Shown: piece after piece, positions 44,075 through 54,904 of the stretch
Numbering within the stretch: the first letter of the stretch is position 1
How the letters are laid out: the number at the start of each line of letters is the position of its first letter
Origin: Ophioderma brevispina
Lineage: Eukaryota > Echinodermata > Ophiuroidea > Amphilepidida > Ophiodermatidae
DNA: 64,000 nucleotides
Direction of reading: 5' to 3'
Assembly (NCBI GenBank): GCA_023653785.1
Contig: JAMKCH010012549.1
Location: 1 to 64,000, forward strand
Notes under the pieces: model-generated
What the model was told of the DNA's origin: nothing
The model's input: the letters and a program-made list of their open reading frames with translations, nothing else
The model's database searches: none
Made by a program: the position numbers and the translations under genes

Positions 44075-47000
44075 CAAGAATTATACATTTGTACATATAA
44101 CCAAGAACAATAAGAACAGAAGACTCCTTACAACACTTGATGGATGAACTGGATGAATTCAAGTGGGACATCATTGGTTTGGCAGAAACGAGGAGAGAAG
44201 GGGAAGGTTTGGAAGATATTGAAGGGGGAGCTTGGTTATACAATAGAGGAGCAACAGAAGAAGACACAAAGGCAAGAGGAATTGGTTTCCTGATTCATCC
44301 TAAGATTAAAGACTACATCATTGAAGTGAAAAGTAATACACTACCACCAGGAGTAATTTGATAAGAATCCAACTAGCTGGAAAAGAAGAGATGTGTATAG
44401 CCAGGTATAGCACCAACTACAGACCATGATGATGATGAAGTAGAGGAGTTCTATGAAGATATCTCAAAAGCATGGTAGAGAATAAGTCAAAATATACGAT
44501 AGTTATGGGAGACTTTAATGCTAAGGTCGGTCAACAACAAGCAAATTAGAAGCAATCATGGGGAATTGAATAGGTGAAAGAAACAGAAGAGGAGATACCT
44601 TGCTAGATGCAGCTCAACAAAGAATTTTGTGATCACAAACACTGCTCAAGAAAAATGATAAACAGCTTACTGGTCATGGGAAAGCCCAAATGGACATACA
44701 AGAAATCAAATTGATTTCATTCTCAGTAAACCAAGAGGGATTGTAAGAAACTGCGAAGTTATCAAAAAGGTAGATATTGCAAGTGACCACAGAATGGTGA
44801 GAGCCTGCATTCACATCAGCAGGAAATTGTCCAGACTCAAATTCATCAAGAATCAAAAGAAGAAAAAAGTAAATTTGTTGAAACTAAAGAATGAAAGAAG
44901 AATTTAAAATCAGATTGAAAAACAGATTTGATACCCTAGAAGATGAAAACCTCGACCTAGAGGAAAGATGCAGCAGGGTAACAGGGATAGTCTTAGAAGA
45001 GGCAGAAACAATAGCACCACCAAGCAAAAACTTAAGACCAAAAAGAGAGGAGGATATTGAAATCGAGGGTTTAAACTCCAAACGAAAGGAATTAAGGGAA
45101 AAAGAAAACAAATCAGCTAGAGAAAAGGTAGAATAGGAAGAGGAGTTAAAACAACCAGAAAGAAAGGAGACAGAGGAATAGAAAGAGAAGAAAGGTGAAC
45201 AAATTCTGCATATACTAGAAGCAGAAAGGGTTCCAACAGAACTTAGTAAAATCAGTCGAAAGAAGAGTAGAATACAGAAACTGCGCAAAAATGATGGCAC
45301 ACTGACATCAAATAGGGAGGAAGTCCTTAAAGTTTGCTCTGACTTCTATCAAGAACTGTACAGTTCACGGGCAGACAAGGATCATCAAGCAGAAAAGATA
45401 CAATCACCAGAAAACTCTGAACTACCACATATCACATACCAAGAAGTCGAAAATGCAATGAAATAGATGAAGAAGAATAAGGCACCGGGGAATGATGAGA
45501 TAACAAGAGACATCTTACTAGAAGGTGGAAGTGAAATAATCATTCAAATACTAAAATTGTTTAACCAGATTCTGTCAGAAAAACAAATCCCATCATCCTG
45601 GAAAGAAGCCAAGGTAATTTACTACATAAGAAAGGGGATAAGCAGACATCAAGAATTATAGACCAGTAAGTTACTCTCACATCTGTATAAACTCTTCACA
45701 AAGATTCTGCAAATCAGACTCCAGAAAGACCTAGATGAACAACAACCAAGGGAACGGGCAGGTTTTAGAGAAGGTTTCTCAACCATGGACCACCTATATG
45801 ATATAAATCAGGCTCATGAAACAGCACATGAGTTACCAACTAGATTTATGCATTGGATTCATTGACTATGAAAAGGCATTCGATTATATTGAACATCCAG
45901 ATCTCTTCAAGGCATTAGAGAATGGTATAAATGAAGGTTATGTTTGCTTCTGAAGACATCTACACAGATGCAACATCTCGCATCCATCTAGATAAGGATA
46001 TATCGCAAGTCGTGAAAATTTCTCGAGTGAGACAAGGAGATACATTGTCACTAAAGGTATTTACAGCAACTATGGAGGCTATCTTCAAAAAACTACCCTT
46101 GGAGGACGAGGGAAGGGAAGAGGATCATGGTGATGGTGGAAACTTAACAGGACCTCCGATTTGCCGATGAGTGGACCTAATTACCTCAACAGTAAAGGAC
46201 ATGGAAACACAACTAAATGACCTTAACCATGAGAGTCAAAAAGTGGGTTAAAGTGACCAAAGGAAAAACCAAAGTACATGACAAACTTCAAAACAGAGGA
46301 TATCATTACTATCGAAGACGCCCCCCTTCTTCTGTTTCTTTCTTGCTTGCTGCTCTTTCTCTCCTCTTCTCACTCCCCTACTTTATTCCCCTTCACCGTT
46401 CCCTTCTCACCTTCTGCTCTCACTACCCTATCACGTTTTTTGCTTCCTATTTTCCATTTTCCTACCACTTTTTCGTCCTTTTCGCCGCCGTTTTTTTTTG
46501 TCTTTCCCTTTTTTTTCCGGCTCCCTTCCCCTCTATCCATTCTTTTTCCTTCCTATCTCTCTATTTGTCGGGTTCCCTCCCTTTTCTTTCTCTTTGCCTT
46601 ATCAAGAAATAGAGAGAGTGAGGAATACAAATACCTGGGTCAGACACTGAAAATGAAAGATTGTACAAGGGAAGAGGTATTGAGACGGATAAAATCAGGA
46701 TGGAGTGTTTTGGAAGACATAAAGGGATCTTATGCAACAAAAATGTTCCAATGTCAAGGCGAAGGAGAGGTCTATAATCAGTGCGTCTGCCACATGACAT
46801 ATGGTTCAGAACATGGTCAACAACCAAGAAAGCTACAATCAGCTCAAAGAGCAATGGAAAGGCAAATGCTGCAAATCTCCCTTCGTGATAAAGTCAGATG
46901 TACAACTATCAGACATCAGACTGGAATTACAATGTGTTATTAACAAATAAAACAATTAAAATGGAGATGGGCTGGGCATGTTACCCGTAGAAATGACAAC

Positions 47001-47150
47001 AAGTGGACGAAAAGAATGTTTGAATGGCAGCCAAGGATGGGAAAAAGGAGGAGGAGAGGAGGAAAAGGGAGTGGAGAGATGATATTACGGCATATATTGG
47101 TACAACATGGGCGAGACTAGCAGAAGATAGGGTTACTTGGAAAGAACATG
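44075..47150 (+). pseudogene. RTE-like endonuclease-reverse transcriptase, degenerate
   Basis: The endonuclease part shows LMDELDEFKWDIIGLAETRR, GIGFLIHPKIKDYI, MGDFNAKVG-like remnants and NQIDFILS (44130-44730). The reverse transcriptase shows KNKAPGNDEITRDIL (about 45473-45517), LCIGFIDYEKAFD-like remnants (about 45848-45890) and VRQGDTLS (about 46027-46050). Its FADD block (about 46158-46170) reads FADE because one base is lost. The C-terminus has EEYKYLGQTLKMKD (about 46620-46660). Many TAG stops and frameshifts make this copy non-functional, unlike the CR1-like neighbour, whose breaks are mostly indels. Proteins of this kind are sometimes mis-annotated as craniofacial development protein 2. 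Confidence 0.85.
46321..46605 (+). repeat. Polypyrimidine block inside the RTE-like element
   Basis: About 285 bases are almost pure C and T (CCCTTCTTCTGTTTCTTTC onward), with very few purines. The block separates two reading-frame segments (ITIEDA and EEYKYLGQ) that are adjacent in RTE proteins, so it is an insertion. No terminal repeats or target duplication were seen. Confidence 0.8.
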
Positions 47151-47227
47151 AGGAGGGCTACATTTCAGCGATGGGATTGACAAGCCTTAGATTAGATAGA
47201 TAGATAGAACGATTTTTAGGACGTGTA

Positions 47228-48131
47228 CAGGCGGCCTAAATGTTAACACTCGAAAAAAAGATATTTTTAAAAAGAATGTACGCATGGGTTTTTGTATGGT
47301 ATTCTTTTCAAATCAATAAATATTAAGCTTAATTTTTTACATTTATTTCATTCCAATCCGATGCGTAGAACAGGAAAAATTATTCCTTACAAATATGAGA
47401 ATGCAAATTCAACTTGGTCCGATTTCTGGTTTTAAGCATTTGGAATGCACGAGGCAACATGAATGCACTTAACTTCAGAGCACATCTTTTTTTCCATTTT
47501 ATGTGTTATTTTTTTTAAAATTCAGGATTCCTGTCTCCGTGTTTTACTAAGCGATCATCGTTGTATCTACAACAGGCTCTTCTAAACATTAACAAGAGCG
47601 CGAGTTGGCTTTTTGAAAGTTCCCCACCAACGCCATTCTGGTCCTGTATGGGTCTATCAGTTGGGCCATACGGGTGTCTTTATTTCCACATTCCATATGC
47701 TGACTGGTCCATGTAGACTTATTATCAGAGGTTTCTTTTTGTGTTTGTTTGTGTGCTTTTGTTGTTTATTCTGTCTACGGAATCATAGGTTTCCTTGGGG
47801 ATTCAATACGGAAGTGTCTGTTTGTTTGGGTTGGTATGGTTTTAGAATTCTGTGTAATTTTTAGAGTTTTGATAAGGCTAAATCTGCTAATGAAAGTGAA
47901 TTGAATGAATAATTTTGAAAAACACATGTCAAAATATCCCTAATCATAAAGACAATGTTCACACTTTTTTGACCATAACGAAGTTTAAAAGAGATTGTCA
48001 ATGTCTTCAGTAGGTTCAATAGTCAATCAAAAACCTCCAATTTGAGTATGTTACAAAATCATGACCCGTATTCACTTTGGTTTTAACAAAAATGTCTCTG
48101 TCCCGAGTGTTAACATTTTTGGGACAGCCTG
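47228..48131. mobile_element. Mariner-like non-autonomous element
   Basis: The left end CAGGCGGCCTAAATGTTAAC and right end, read inverted as CAGGCTGTCCCAAAAATGTT, share about 30 bases including AATGTTAACACTCG. TA sits immediately outside both ends (47226-47227, 48132-48133), the Tc1/mariner target duplication. CAGG.TGTCCCAAAA is a recurring mariner terminus. The interior has only an 83-codon frame without transposase motifs. Confidence 0.75.
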
Positions 48132-48133
48132 TA

Positions 48134-49548
48134 CTGTGTTGATGGTATTCATAATACCAAGCCCAGGCTTATGTAATAATTATGTAATCCATTCTTTCTA
48201 GTCTACTGAGACTCCGGGCAGGGGTTGCTGGCGTGAACGCTTTGGTCTTGGGAATCCAGTGGAGTACTGTCAAGGCATTGTGTGGATGTTTTCATCTAAA
48301 TATGTCATTATATTCATTTGAAGATAGCAGTTGTCATAATGTGAGGTGACGAGCAACAACGTGCCAGGTCAATGTCCTTACCTTAGCTCTAGTTACCAAA
48401 AGATAGGGCCTGTAAGCTGGAACACTCCGAAGAGAAAACAAGCCATATTCAAGGCATGGCTGGTCATAGGAGCTTAGCTTGTTGTGATGCTGCCTCTGCT
48501 TGGTAGCCTTCCACTGGGGTATGGTCGTGCGACTAACTCTCAACTACCAAACTTCTTGTTGTTTCTTGCAAGCCACAATGTATAGGTAGCCATTCTTGGT
48601 AGAGAGTCCAGTGTCTTCTTAATATCCTTATTTGCCAGCCCAAGGAATTTGAAGCAGGTTCTCAGAGTGTGTGTTGATCCTCTGGATCAACTCCCAGCCA
48701 GCTTCTTGTCCTTATTTGATATGACATTCATATTTGCACTTCTTTCGGGGTTTTGCTTGTGCCACATTTTCTTCTGCCGGTACAGTAAGTTCAACGACAA
48801 CACCTTCTTTCAATGAGGAGGATAGATGGTGACATCTGGTCTCCGTGACCTGGTGACTTTTTCTGGCGGGAATATGATGGGACGTTCGTCTTGATTCAGC
48901 ACCACATTTCAGTCTTCACTCTTCTGGATACATTCCTGCTTGTCATCCTCTTGTTGTTTGGATGGTACTACACGAAGGATGACTGACGCTAGATGATGGA
49001 TAGTCTCACGAAGGTCTCTATCGTGTCTCCACTAACCTTAGTGATCGTAATGATTACTGACAATAGTTGAATATATGCATCATAGACGATTGTTATATCT
49101 ACACAATGCATACACACACACACCAAGACTGTTAATGACATGTCTTCAGATTGGCTGGTGGAGGTAGTGTATCCTAAATAGGTGTTTATGTAGAATGTCG
49201 GCATTTTGGCAGGAATAGAGGCGCTTATACCACCTCATGTCCATTTATATTGCTGTCTCCCAACATAGCCATCTATCCTGTTGGGCCTTGATGTAAACGG
49301 ATGCCAACATATGCTCCTCTTACACGTATTTCACAAGTCTGGACAGGGCATGTTTTGTTCAATTGCCCAATGCGTTTCCCAGACTTGTTGTAACCGAGAT
49401 ACATTGTGTCTCTATACAAACTTGGTTTCTTGGTCCACTGCATATTTGTATATACATTTGATTATTTATGTCATTGGATCTTAATAGCTGTTCCCGTCAT
49501 ATATATTATTCAGCGTTTTCTTAGATTGATTCAGCTTAAATTTCTTGA
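48134..49548. repeat. Duplicated segment A
   Basis: From GATGGTATTCATAATACC onward it is similar in the same orientation to 50314-50687 plus 51369-52497, including the CA microsatellite and the GTCTGGACAGGGCATGTTTT block. Segment A lacks the 0.68-kb element present in B and keeps about 60 bases (near 48215-48275) missing from B. Confidence 0.85.
48330..48910 (-). pseudogene. Degenerate nuclease-like domain of an unclassified mobile element, copy A
   Basis: The minus strand, in shifting frames, reads RSRRPDVTIYPP (about 48825-48850), VVVELTVPAEENVAQA (about 48765-48800), RKSANM/RKKCKY, TLRTCFKFLGLANKDIKKTL (about 48610-48670), LWLARNNKKF (about 48550-48580) and VARPYPSGRLPS (about 48500-48535). 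The order RPD..., ELTVPxE..., RKxxKY, FLGL resembles a PD-(D/E)XK-like domain that I recall accompanying reverse-transcriptase-type proteins in aquatic animal genomes. That link is from memory and unverified. Several stops and shifts show it is inactive. Confidence 0.5.
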
Positions 49549-49897
49549 ACAGACAAGTTATATTTAAAAGGTCATGAACAGAAAGTAATAAACTCACAGA
49601 TGTTGAGGTGTTCATATTTTTATATGTTCTGTAGCTGATTTATCACGTTGTAAATATGAAGTTGTGGGCAGTAGCGGTAGAAGCTGACCAAAATTCAAAG
49701 GGGAAAGAAGATCGTAAAATCAGTGTTAGGTTATTGATGTTGCAACTCCTGATTATAATGTCTGTTTGTACTCTTCCAGTTGACTTTGAAACCACTGCAC
49801 ATAGCTCAAATATGCATTCATCATTTGGTCAAGTTTGAAAAGCTCGGGTTCTAATTTTTTGACCACTAGATTGTCTGCCAGTATTATAATTGTCACA
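49549..49897. repeat. ~345-bp module, tandem copy 1
   Basis: From GACAAGTTATATTTAAAAGG to GTATTATAATTGTC this is nearly identical to 49970-50313, with about 70 unrelated bases between them. Its right part also recurs at 53637-53886 beside the Penelope-like fragment. Confidence 0.9.
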
Positions 49898-49969
49898 GTC
49901 CACCTACAACGATTCTAATATATATTGAAATATATATGAACAGAATGCAGACATATTCAATCTAGAGGA

Positions 49970-50313
49970 CAAGTTATATTATTTTTTAAAAGGTCATGAA
50001 CAGAAAGTAATAAACTCACAGATGTTGAGATGTTCATATTTTTATATGTTCTGTAGCTGATTTATCACGTTGTAAATATGAAGTTGTGGGCAGTAGCGGT
50101 AGAAGCTGATCAAAATTCAAGGGGAAAGAAGATCGTAAAATCAGTGTTAGGTTATTGATGTTGCAACTCCTGATTATAATGTCTGTTTGTACTCTTCCAG
50201 TTGACTTTGAAACCACTGCACATAGCTCAAATATGCATTCATCATTTGGTCAAGTTTGAAAAGGTCGGGTTCTAATTTTTGAACTCTAGATTGTCTGCCA
50301 GTATTATAATTGT
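49970..50313. repeat. ~345-bp module, tandem copy 2
   Basis: Second copy of the module, joined directly at CTACACGGGT to segment B. On the minus strand it can encode GRVQTDIIIRSCNINNLTL, similar to GRVQTELLNRCYNINALTQ of the third copy, hinting at former coding sequence. Confidence 0.9.
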
Positions 50314-50687
50314 CTACACGGGTGGTATTCATAATATCAACCCCAGGCTTATATAATACAGAATGTAATCCATTCTTTCCAGTCTACTGAGACTGCACCG
50401 ACTATCATAGCATTGTGTGGATATTTACATCTAAATATGACAGTGACATCCATCCATTATTTGCTTTTGAAGCTAGCAGTTGTCATAATACGAGGTGAGA
50501 TAGGGCTTGCAAGCTGGAACACACCGAAGAGAAAACAAGCCCCAATCAAGGCATGACTGGTCACAGGAAACTAGCATGTTGTGATGCTGTCTCTGCTTGG
50601 TAGCCTTCCACTGGGGTATGGTCGTGCAACTGACTCTCAACTATACCAAACTTCTTGCTGTTTCTTAAAAGCCACAATGTATAATAG

Positions 50688-51368
50688 CATCTTGCAGTTA
50701 CTGTCCATTTTCCCTATTCACTGTGCACACAGTGCATTCAATAGGCCTATGACCTGTCATGCGTACTCTGTGCTTAACGCATAGGACATGAGAAAACTCA
50801 CGTCGTTGCGAGAAAAGTGCTCAAGGGATTTTCTTGGTAGAAGCTCTAATTGTAGAAGATATTATCATCAATAACATATGTGAATTTTATTATGATAGAA
50901 CATTCAGAAAAATCCGAAAATGGTTAATTTATAAAGAGTGCTATTTTAGTAGGGTACAATGCTAACTTTATGGCAAAAATCACCAGTGATTGCTGGGCAG
51001 ATTCAAGAAGGTGCCATGGACAAACAGTTAGACCTATACTCTTCGTAGAAGCTGACAACCAAGATAATCTTATTTTCTATAAGGTGGTGTAATTTGGTTG
51101 ACATACGGTACTGAAAAAGGTCCGAAAAGACCATTTCTAACAAGGGTTCCAACATGTGTAAAAACAGGCCTACTCGCCAATGTTCATGCACACAGTGTGT
51201 GGGTAATCGCTCATCCATAGCATGTCATTGATCAGTGATTGGATGGTGCCCTGTGAAGTGGGAATCATTTACATAAGATCAAACTTATGAATGGATTCAT
51301 GTCACAATGATTTGGTTGGGTGGGCAAAAGGTCGAGGCCCGTTTACAGTGGACACTAACTGCACTATG
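50688..51368 (-). mobile_element. Non-autonomous TIR DNA element, copy 2
   Basis: Starts CATCTTGCAGTTACTGTCC and ends GGACACTAACTGCACTATG. It matches 221-897 in inverted orientation over its length. The paralogous segment A (around 48581) has CACAATGTATAGGTAGCCATT where B has CACAATGTATAATAG, the element, then GGTAGCTCGTAGAGCCATT, so A preserves the pre-insertion site. Extra bases at both joins prevent reading a simple target duplication. Confidence 0.9.
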
Positions 51369-51760
51369 GGTAGCTCGTAGAGCCATTCTTGGCACAGAGT
51401 CCAGTGTCTTGTCCATTTCCTTATTTGTCAGCCCAAGGAATTTGTAGTAGGTTTTCAGAGTGTGGTTCGTGAATCCCCTGGACCACACATCTATTTCTTC
51501 TCCCAGCCTCCCTTGTCCTTCTTTGATATAGTCTTTATATTTGCACTTCTTTCGGTGGTTTGCTTGTGCCTTAACACTTACTGTGCTCAAGTGATCGAGA
51601 TCTCGATCAATACATGTGGCAGGTATTATAAAATGCTGCCTTTGTGTACATTAGAGGTGATATTCTCTTATGGCGGTACTGTCAGTTCAACGACAACACC
51701 GTCTTTCTTTGCAGGAGGATGGATTGGACATTTGTCTTGATTGCGCACCATATTTCAGTC
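51369..51760 (-). pseudogene. Degenerate nuclease-like domain, copy B, disrupted by the TIR element
   Basis: The minus strand encodes VKAQANHRKKCKYKDYIKEG, RGFTNHTLKTYYKFLGL and TNKEMDKTLDSVPRMAL, corresponding to the same region in copy A and cleaner than it. The coding sequence is then cut by the 0.68-kb element and resumes beyond 50687 with RPYPSGRLPSR-like sequence (about 50600-50640). A 95-base block splits the VELTVP region from AQANHRKK. The predicted frame that runs from this domain into the element (51297-51590) is a chimera. Confidence 0.55.
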
Positions 51761-51968
51761 TTGACTGTTCTGGATACATTCCTGCTCCTTTTCCCAGCAA
51801 GGTAACATTGCCATAGCGAGTGCCCTAAGCTGACTTGAAGGCTATGTCAGTTTTGATTTGCTTATCATCCTATTCTTGGTTTGATGGTATTGCACGAAAG
51901 ATGGCTGACGCTAGATGACTGACAATAGTTGAATATATACATCATAGAAGGTTGTTATATCTACACAA

Positions 51969-51970
51969 GG

Positions 51971-52005
<35 letters not shown>

Positions 52006-52029
52006 CCCCCCCCTCCACACACACACACA
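51969..52029. repeat. (CA)n microsatellite with a C run
   Basis: CACACA, then CGCACCCCCCCCC, then CACACACAC. The equivalent site in segment A has a much shorter CA tract (about 49110-49122), so the array expanded after the duplication. Confidence 0.9.
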
Positions 52030-52497
52030 GACTGTTTATGACATGTCTTCAGATTGGCAGATGGAGGCAGTGTATCCTAAATAAGTGTTTATGTAGAATG
52101 TCAGCATTTTGGTGACCAGGAACAGAGGAGCTTATTCCACCTAATATCCGTTTGTATTGCTGTCAACCAACATATCCTAATTTATCCTATCGGGACTTGC
52201 TGTATAGGGATATCATCTGTTTCTCTGACACTTCTTCCACAAGTCTGGACAGGGCATGTTTTGTTCAATTGCTCAATGTGTTTCCTAGATTTGTTGTAAC
52301 CGAGGCCATGTCGGCTATGCTGCCTTTACAAAATTCATTGTTGAACAGATGTCTTTCCTTTCATGCAATTCTCCCACTCCTTTCCAGTGCTTCTTTTCGT
52401 CCTGTCTACATACCATGTGTCTGTTCACATTATTCAACGTTTTTCTTGGACTGTTTTAGCTTATATTCCTGGAAGGTCTATACTTTGAATATTTTAT

Positions 52498-52797
52498 AAG
52501 CTCTGCCCTATGGCATTGAGCACTCTTCTTCAAAAGATAGTCTAACTATGAATATTGTTATTATACACGCCCCCGTTTATCGGTTGAGCACTCTTTGACT
52601 ATTTCTGAGGCGGTATAGACAAATTTCCTGGAATAAATTTGGTTTCTTATGCGACACCATGGAATGTAATTCCTTGCAATCCATGAGGTCTGTATCGAAA
52701 CCAAATCAACATCATCCAGTCGTCTGACGATTGCCTTCTGGCATGAAACTCAGAGTCACGACTTCTATTCCTGGAAGGTCTATACTTTGAATATTGT
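52498..52797. other. No gene; short internal duplication
   Basis: TCCTGGAAGGTCTATACTTTG followed by AATATT occurs twice, at about 52468 and 52770. GAGCACTCTT-like words recur near 52518 and 52585. Confidence 0.55.
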
Positions 52798-53096
<299 letters not shown>

Positions 53097-53098
<2 letters not shown>

Positions 53099-53117
53099 AA
53101 AAAAAAAAAAAAAAAAA
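53097..53117. repeat. Poly-A tract
   Basis: 21 A between the SINE head and a short TA run; may mark the end of another retroposon. Confidence 0.9.
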
Positions 53118-53174
53118 TAATATATATACACAAAGTACAAATCAGGTAATATTACACGCAAAAGTGAAAAGTTC

Positions 53175-53680
53175 GCAAAAGGCGAGTTGCAGCAAATGTT
53201 AGAGTTAGAATTTCTGAGCGTGCCTACATGTGCTGATGAATTCCGTTCTAGAGTCGAGAGATTTATTCTTGTCAGCAGTGAGAATAAAAAAAAATTCTCC
53301 CAGAGGCAAAGCTGGCACCTTTCGCTGGTGTTGAAGTATGCAAAAAAAAAAAAAAAAAAAATTTGCTCAATCCTGTGGAGAATCGCTTACTGCTATTTTT
53401 GAAGGACGTTCGGTGATTATATAGTCTTTTCTTGAAATCCGTTTCGCAAATTCCGACATATGTTCGTTCTCCTCTGTTAGATGAAACCGTTGCTTGATAC
53501 ACAATGCTTTGGGCTAAATAGTTACCGTTAAGTGGGCAAGGGTTGTTTTTAGTACAACTGCAAGATTTTGAACTTGTATCTGGTGGGTCACAAAGAATAC
53601 ACTTGTTGTGGGCATCTTGCAGTTGTGCTGATGTTGTAAATATGAAGTTGTGGGCAGTAGCGGCAGAAGCTGACAAAAGT
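53175..53680 (-). pseudogene. Penelope-like element, C-terminal GIY-YIG endonuclease fragment
   Basis: Minus-strand residues include CILC followed by CSCTKNNPCPLNGNY, the cysteine-rich linker of Penelope-like proteins. Next comes SIVYQATVS (the GIY position), then RTYVGICETDFKKRLYNH and RTSFKN (the YIG position and following basic residues), then STGLSKF. After a run of about 20 A/T that shifts the frame (53341-53360), ERCQLCLWENFFL and NSNICC continue to about 53180. GIY-YIG enzymes nick target DNA for insertion of these retroelements. The upstream reverse transcriptase is absent; instead the frame joins the repeated module at 53637-53886. It is a truncated, frameshifted copy. Confidence 0.8.
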
Positions 53681-53886
53681 CAACGGGAAAGGAGATCGTA
53701 AATTTGTGTTAAAGCATTGATGTTGTAACATCTGTTTAAGAGTTCTGTTTGTACCCTTCCAGTTGGCCTTGAAAACCACTGCACATTGCTCAAATGTGCA
53801 CTCATCATATGGTCAAGTTTGAAAAGCCCGGGTATTAATTTTTGACCACTAGATTGTCTGCCGGAATTATAATTGTCTACACGGGT
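53637..53886. repeat. Third copy of the 49.5/50.0-kb module
   Basis: GTTGTAAATATGAAGTTGTG through ATTATAATTGTCTACACGGG matches the right two thirds of the modules at 49549 and 49970. On the minus strand it leads directly into the Penelope-like cysteine linker, so the module may be the preceding part of that element's coding sequence. Confidence 0.85.
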
Positions 53887-54289
53887 GAATTTACACGTCA
53901 CATCGTCTATAGCAAATGGTTTAAAATTCAGAGGGAAGGTAGAGGGGGTTGAGGACCGTAACTCATTTCATCATCGACCTACGTCCAGGTGTTAACAATT
54001 AATTAAAAATGCGATAAATAATCTAAAAAAAACCCAAAGAATAATAATTATGATAAAGAAAATTTAAACTGTATAAGAAACAAGATGAAACAATGCCCCA
54101 AAGTAAATCTTAGTACAGCCTGTCTAAAATGGTACAATAGAAAAACATGTATTATCTATTTGCTGTTTTTATAATTTAAGAGTGTAACTTAAGATTGTTA
54201 TTTGAGTCATAATGTGCAGTTTTGGTTTGTAAAGGGCATAGACACCTTCTGGTTTATGCACTTAAAAGCATCTCATTATTATTATTATA
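53887..54289. other. No gene seen
   Basis: AT-rich, without a notable frame; ATT trinucleotides near 54275. Confidence 0.5.
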
Positions 54290-54721
54290 TTATATCTCAC
54301 CATAAGTAAGTTGTTTTGTAAAGCATATTAAATAAGAAAGACATTTGCTTGTTTCAATCGAAAGATAACTCCAGTTTCCAGAGCTTGTGCCACTTTCTGG
54401 TTGATTGAAAACGGTGAAAGAATTAGTTAAACATAAGTTATTCACATTTGAACAGATATGAAATTCTTTAAAAGGGTTAACATCATTAAGAACTTTAAAA
54501 GATGCGAAAACAGTTACGTAATGGTGCAAGTTATTTTCAGTATGTTCTGGCTTTAAGATAAAGTGTATAACATTCGACATAATGTTGTTTATAAGAAGAG
54601 AACCATGACAGCAACCTGGAGGAGTGAGTTTTTTATGGTCTTGAGGTATCATGAAACGTAAAGTCCTACCGACACATTGATACTTTGCTTCCAAAGTCAA
54701 TTTTTTGATTGACTTTAACAA
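54290..54721 (-). CDS. Unrecognised 143-codon open frame
   Basis: I do not recognise this protein. It is the longest intact frame outside the LINEs. It contains several cysteines (CVG, GCCHG, HICSN, NLCL, KCLSYLICF) and a possible N-glycosylation site (NWS), with a weakly hydrophobic end. Just before the stop the DNA reads TATGGTGAGATA, a good splice-donor match, so a single exon of a secreted or surface protein is conceivable. No acceptor, start context or partner exon was found, and it may be chance or a remnant of a mobile element. Confidence 0.25.
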   Translation of the reverse strand: MLKSIKKLTLEAKYQCVGRTLRFMIPQDHKKLTPPGCCHGSLLINNIMSNVIHFILKPEHTENNLHHYVTVFASFKVLNDVNPFKEFHICSNVNNLCLTNSFTVFNQPESGTSSGNWSYLSIETSKCLSYLICFTKQLTYGEI

Positions 54722-54904
54722 TTACTTACTGCCCAAAGATAGGCAATATTTTTTAAACCATATCTTTGCATTTGGAGTGTTTATTTTGGTTGTAATTATT
54801 ATTCATTCTGGCATGATTTTAACAGATACCAATTCAATACATTCAAAGCTCCAATTCATTGACGTGCAAGAAATATTTGTATTGTATATTATACATTAGT
54901 TTCA

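Larger units (their letters stand above)
44050..47208 (+). mobile_element. RTE-like LINE with (GATA)n tail
   Basis: The plus strand encodes, with breaks, an endonuclease and a reverse transcriptase of RTE type, then the usual C-terminal RWAGHV-like region (about 46965-47115). It ends at TTAGATTAGATAGATAGATAGA (47188-47208). Short tandem-repeat tails replacing poly-A are known for RTE elements. A polypyrimidine block (46321-46605) interrupts it. The 5' limit is approximate. Confidence 0.85.
50314..52497. repeat. Duplicated segment B (interrupted by a TIR element)
   Basis: Direct paralogue of 48134-49548. Two blocks are present only here: the TIR element at 50688-51368 and about 95 bases at 51571-51668, which contain the perfect palindrome GATCGAGATCTCGATC (51593-51608). 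Confidence 0.85.

Noticed and set aside
44884..45300. Ser-rich 138-codon minus-strand frame
   Set aside because: Antisense of the Lys/Glu-rich linker of the RTE-like LINE.
46217..46943. Pro/Ser/Phe-rich frames of 131 and 221 codons
   Set aside because: Produced by the polypyrimidine insertion joined to LINE codons.
51297..51590. 97-codon minus-strand frame taken as one protein
   Set aside because: Chimera: its first part is the nuclease-like remnant and its end lies in the inserted TIR element.
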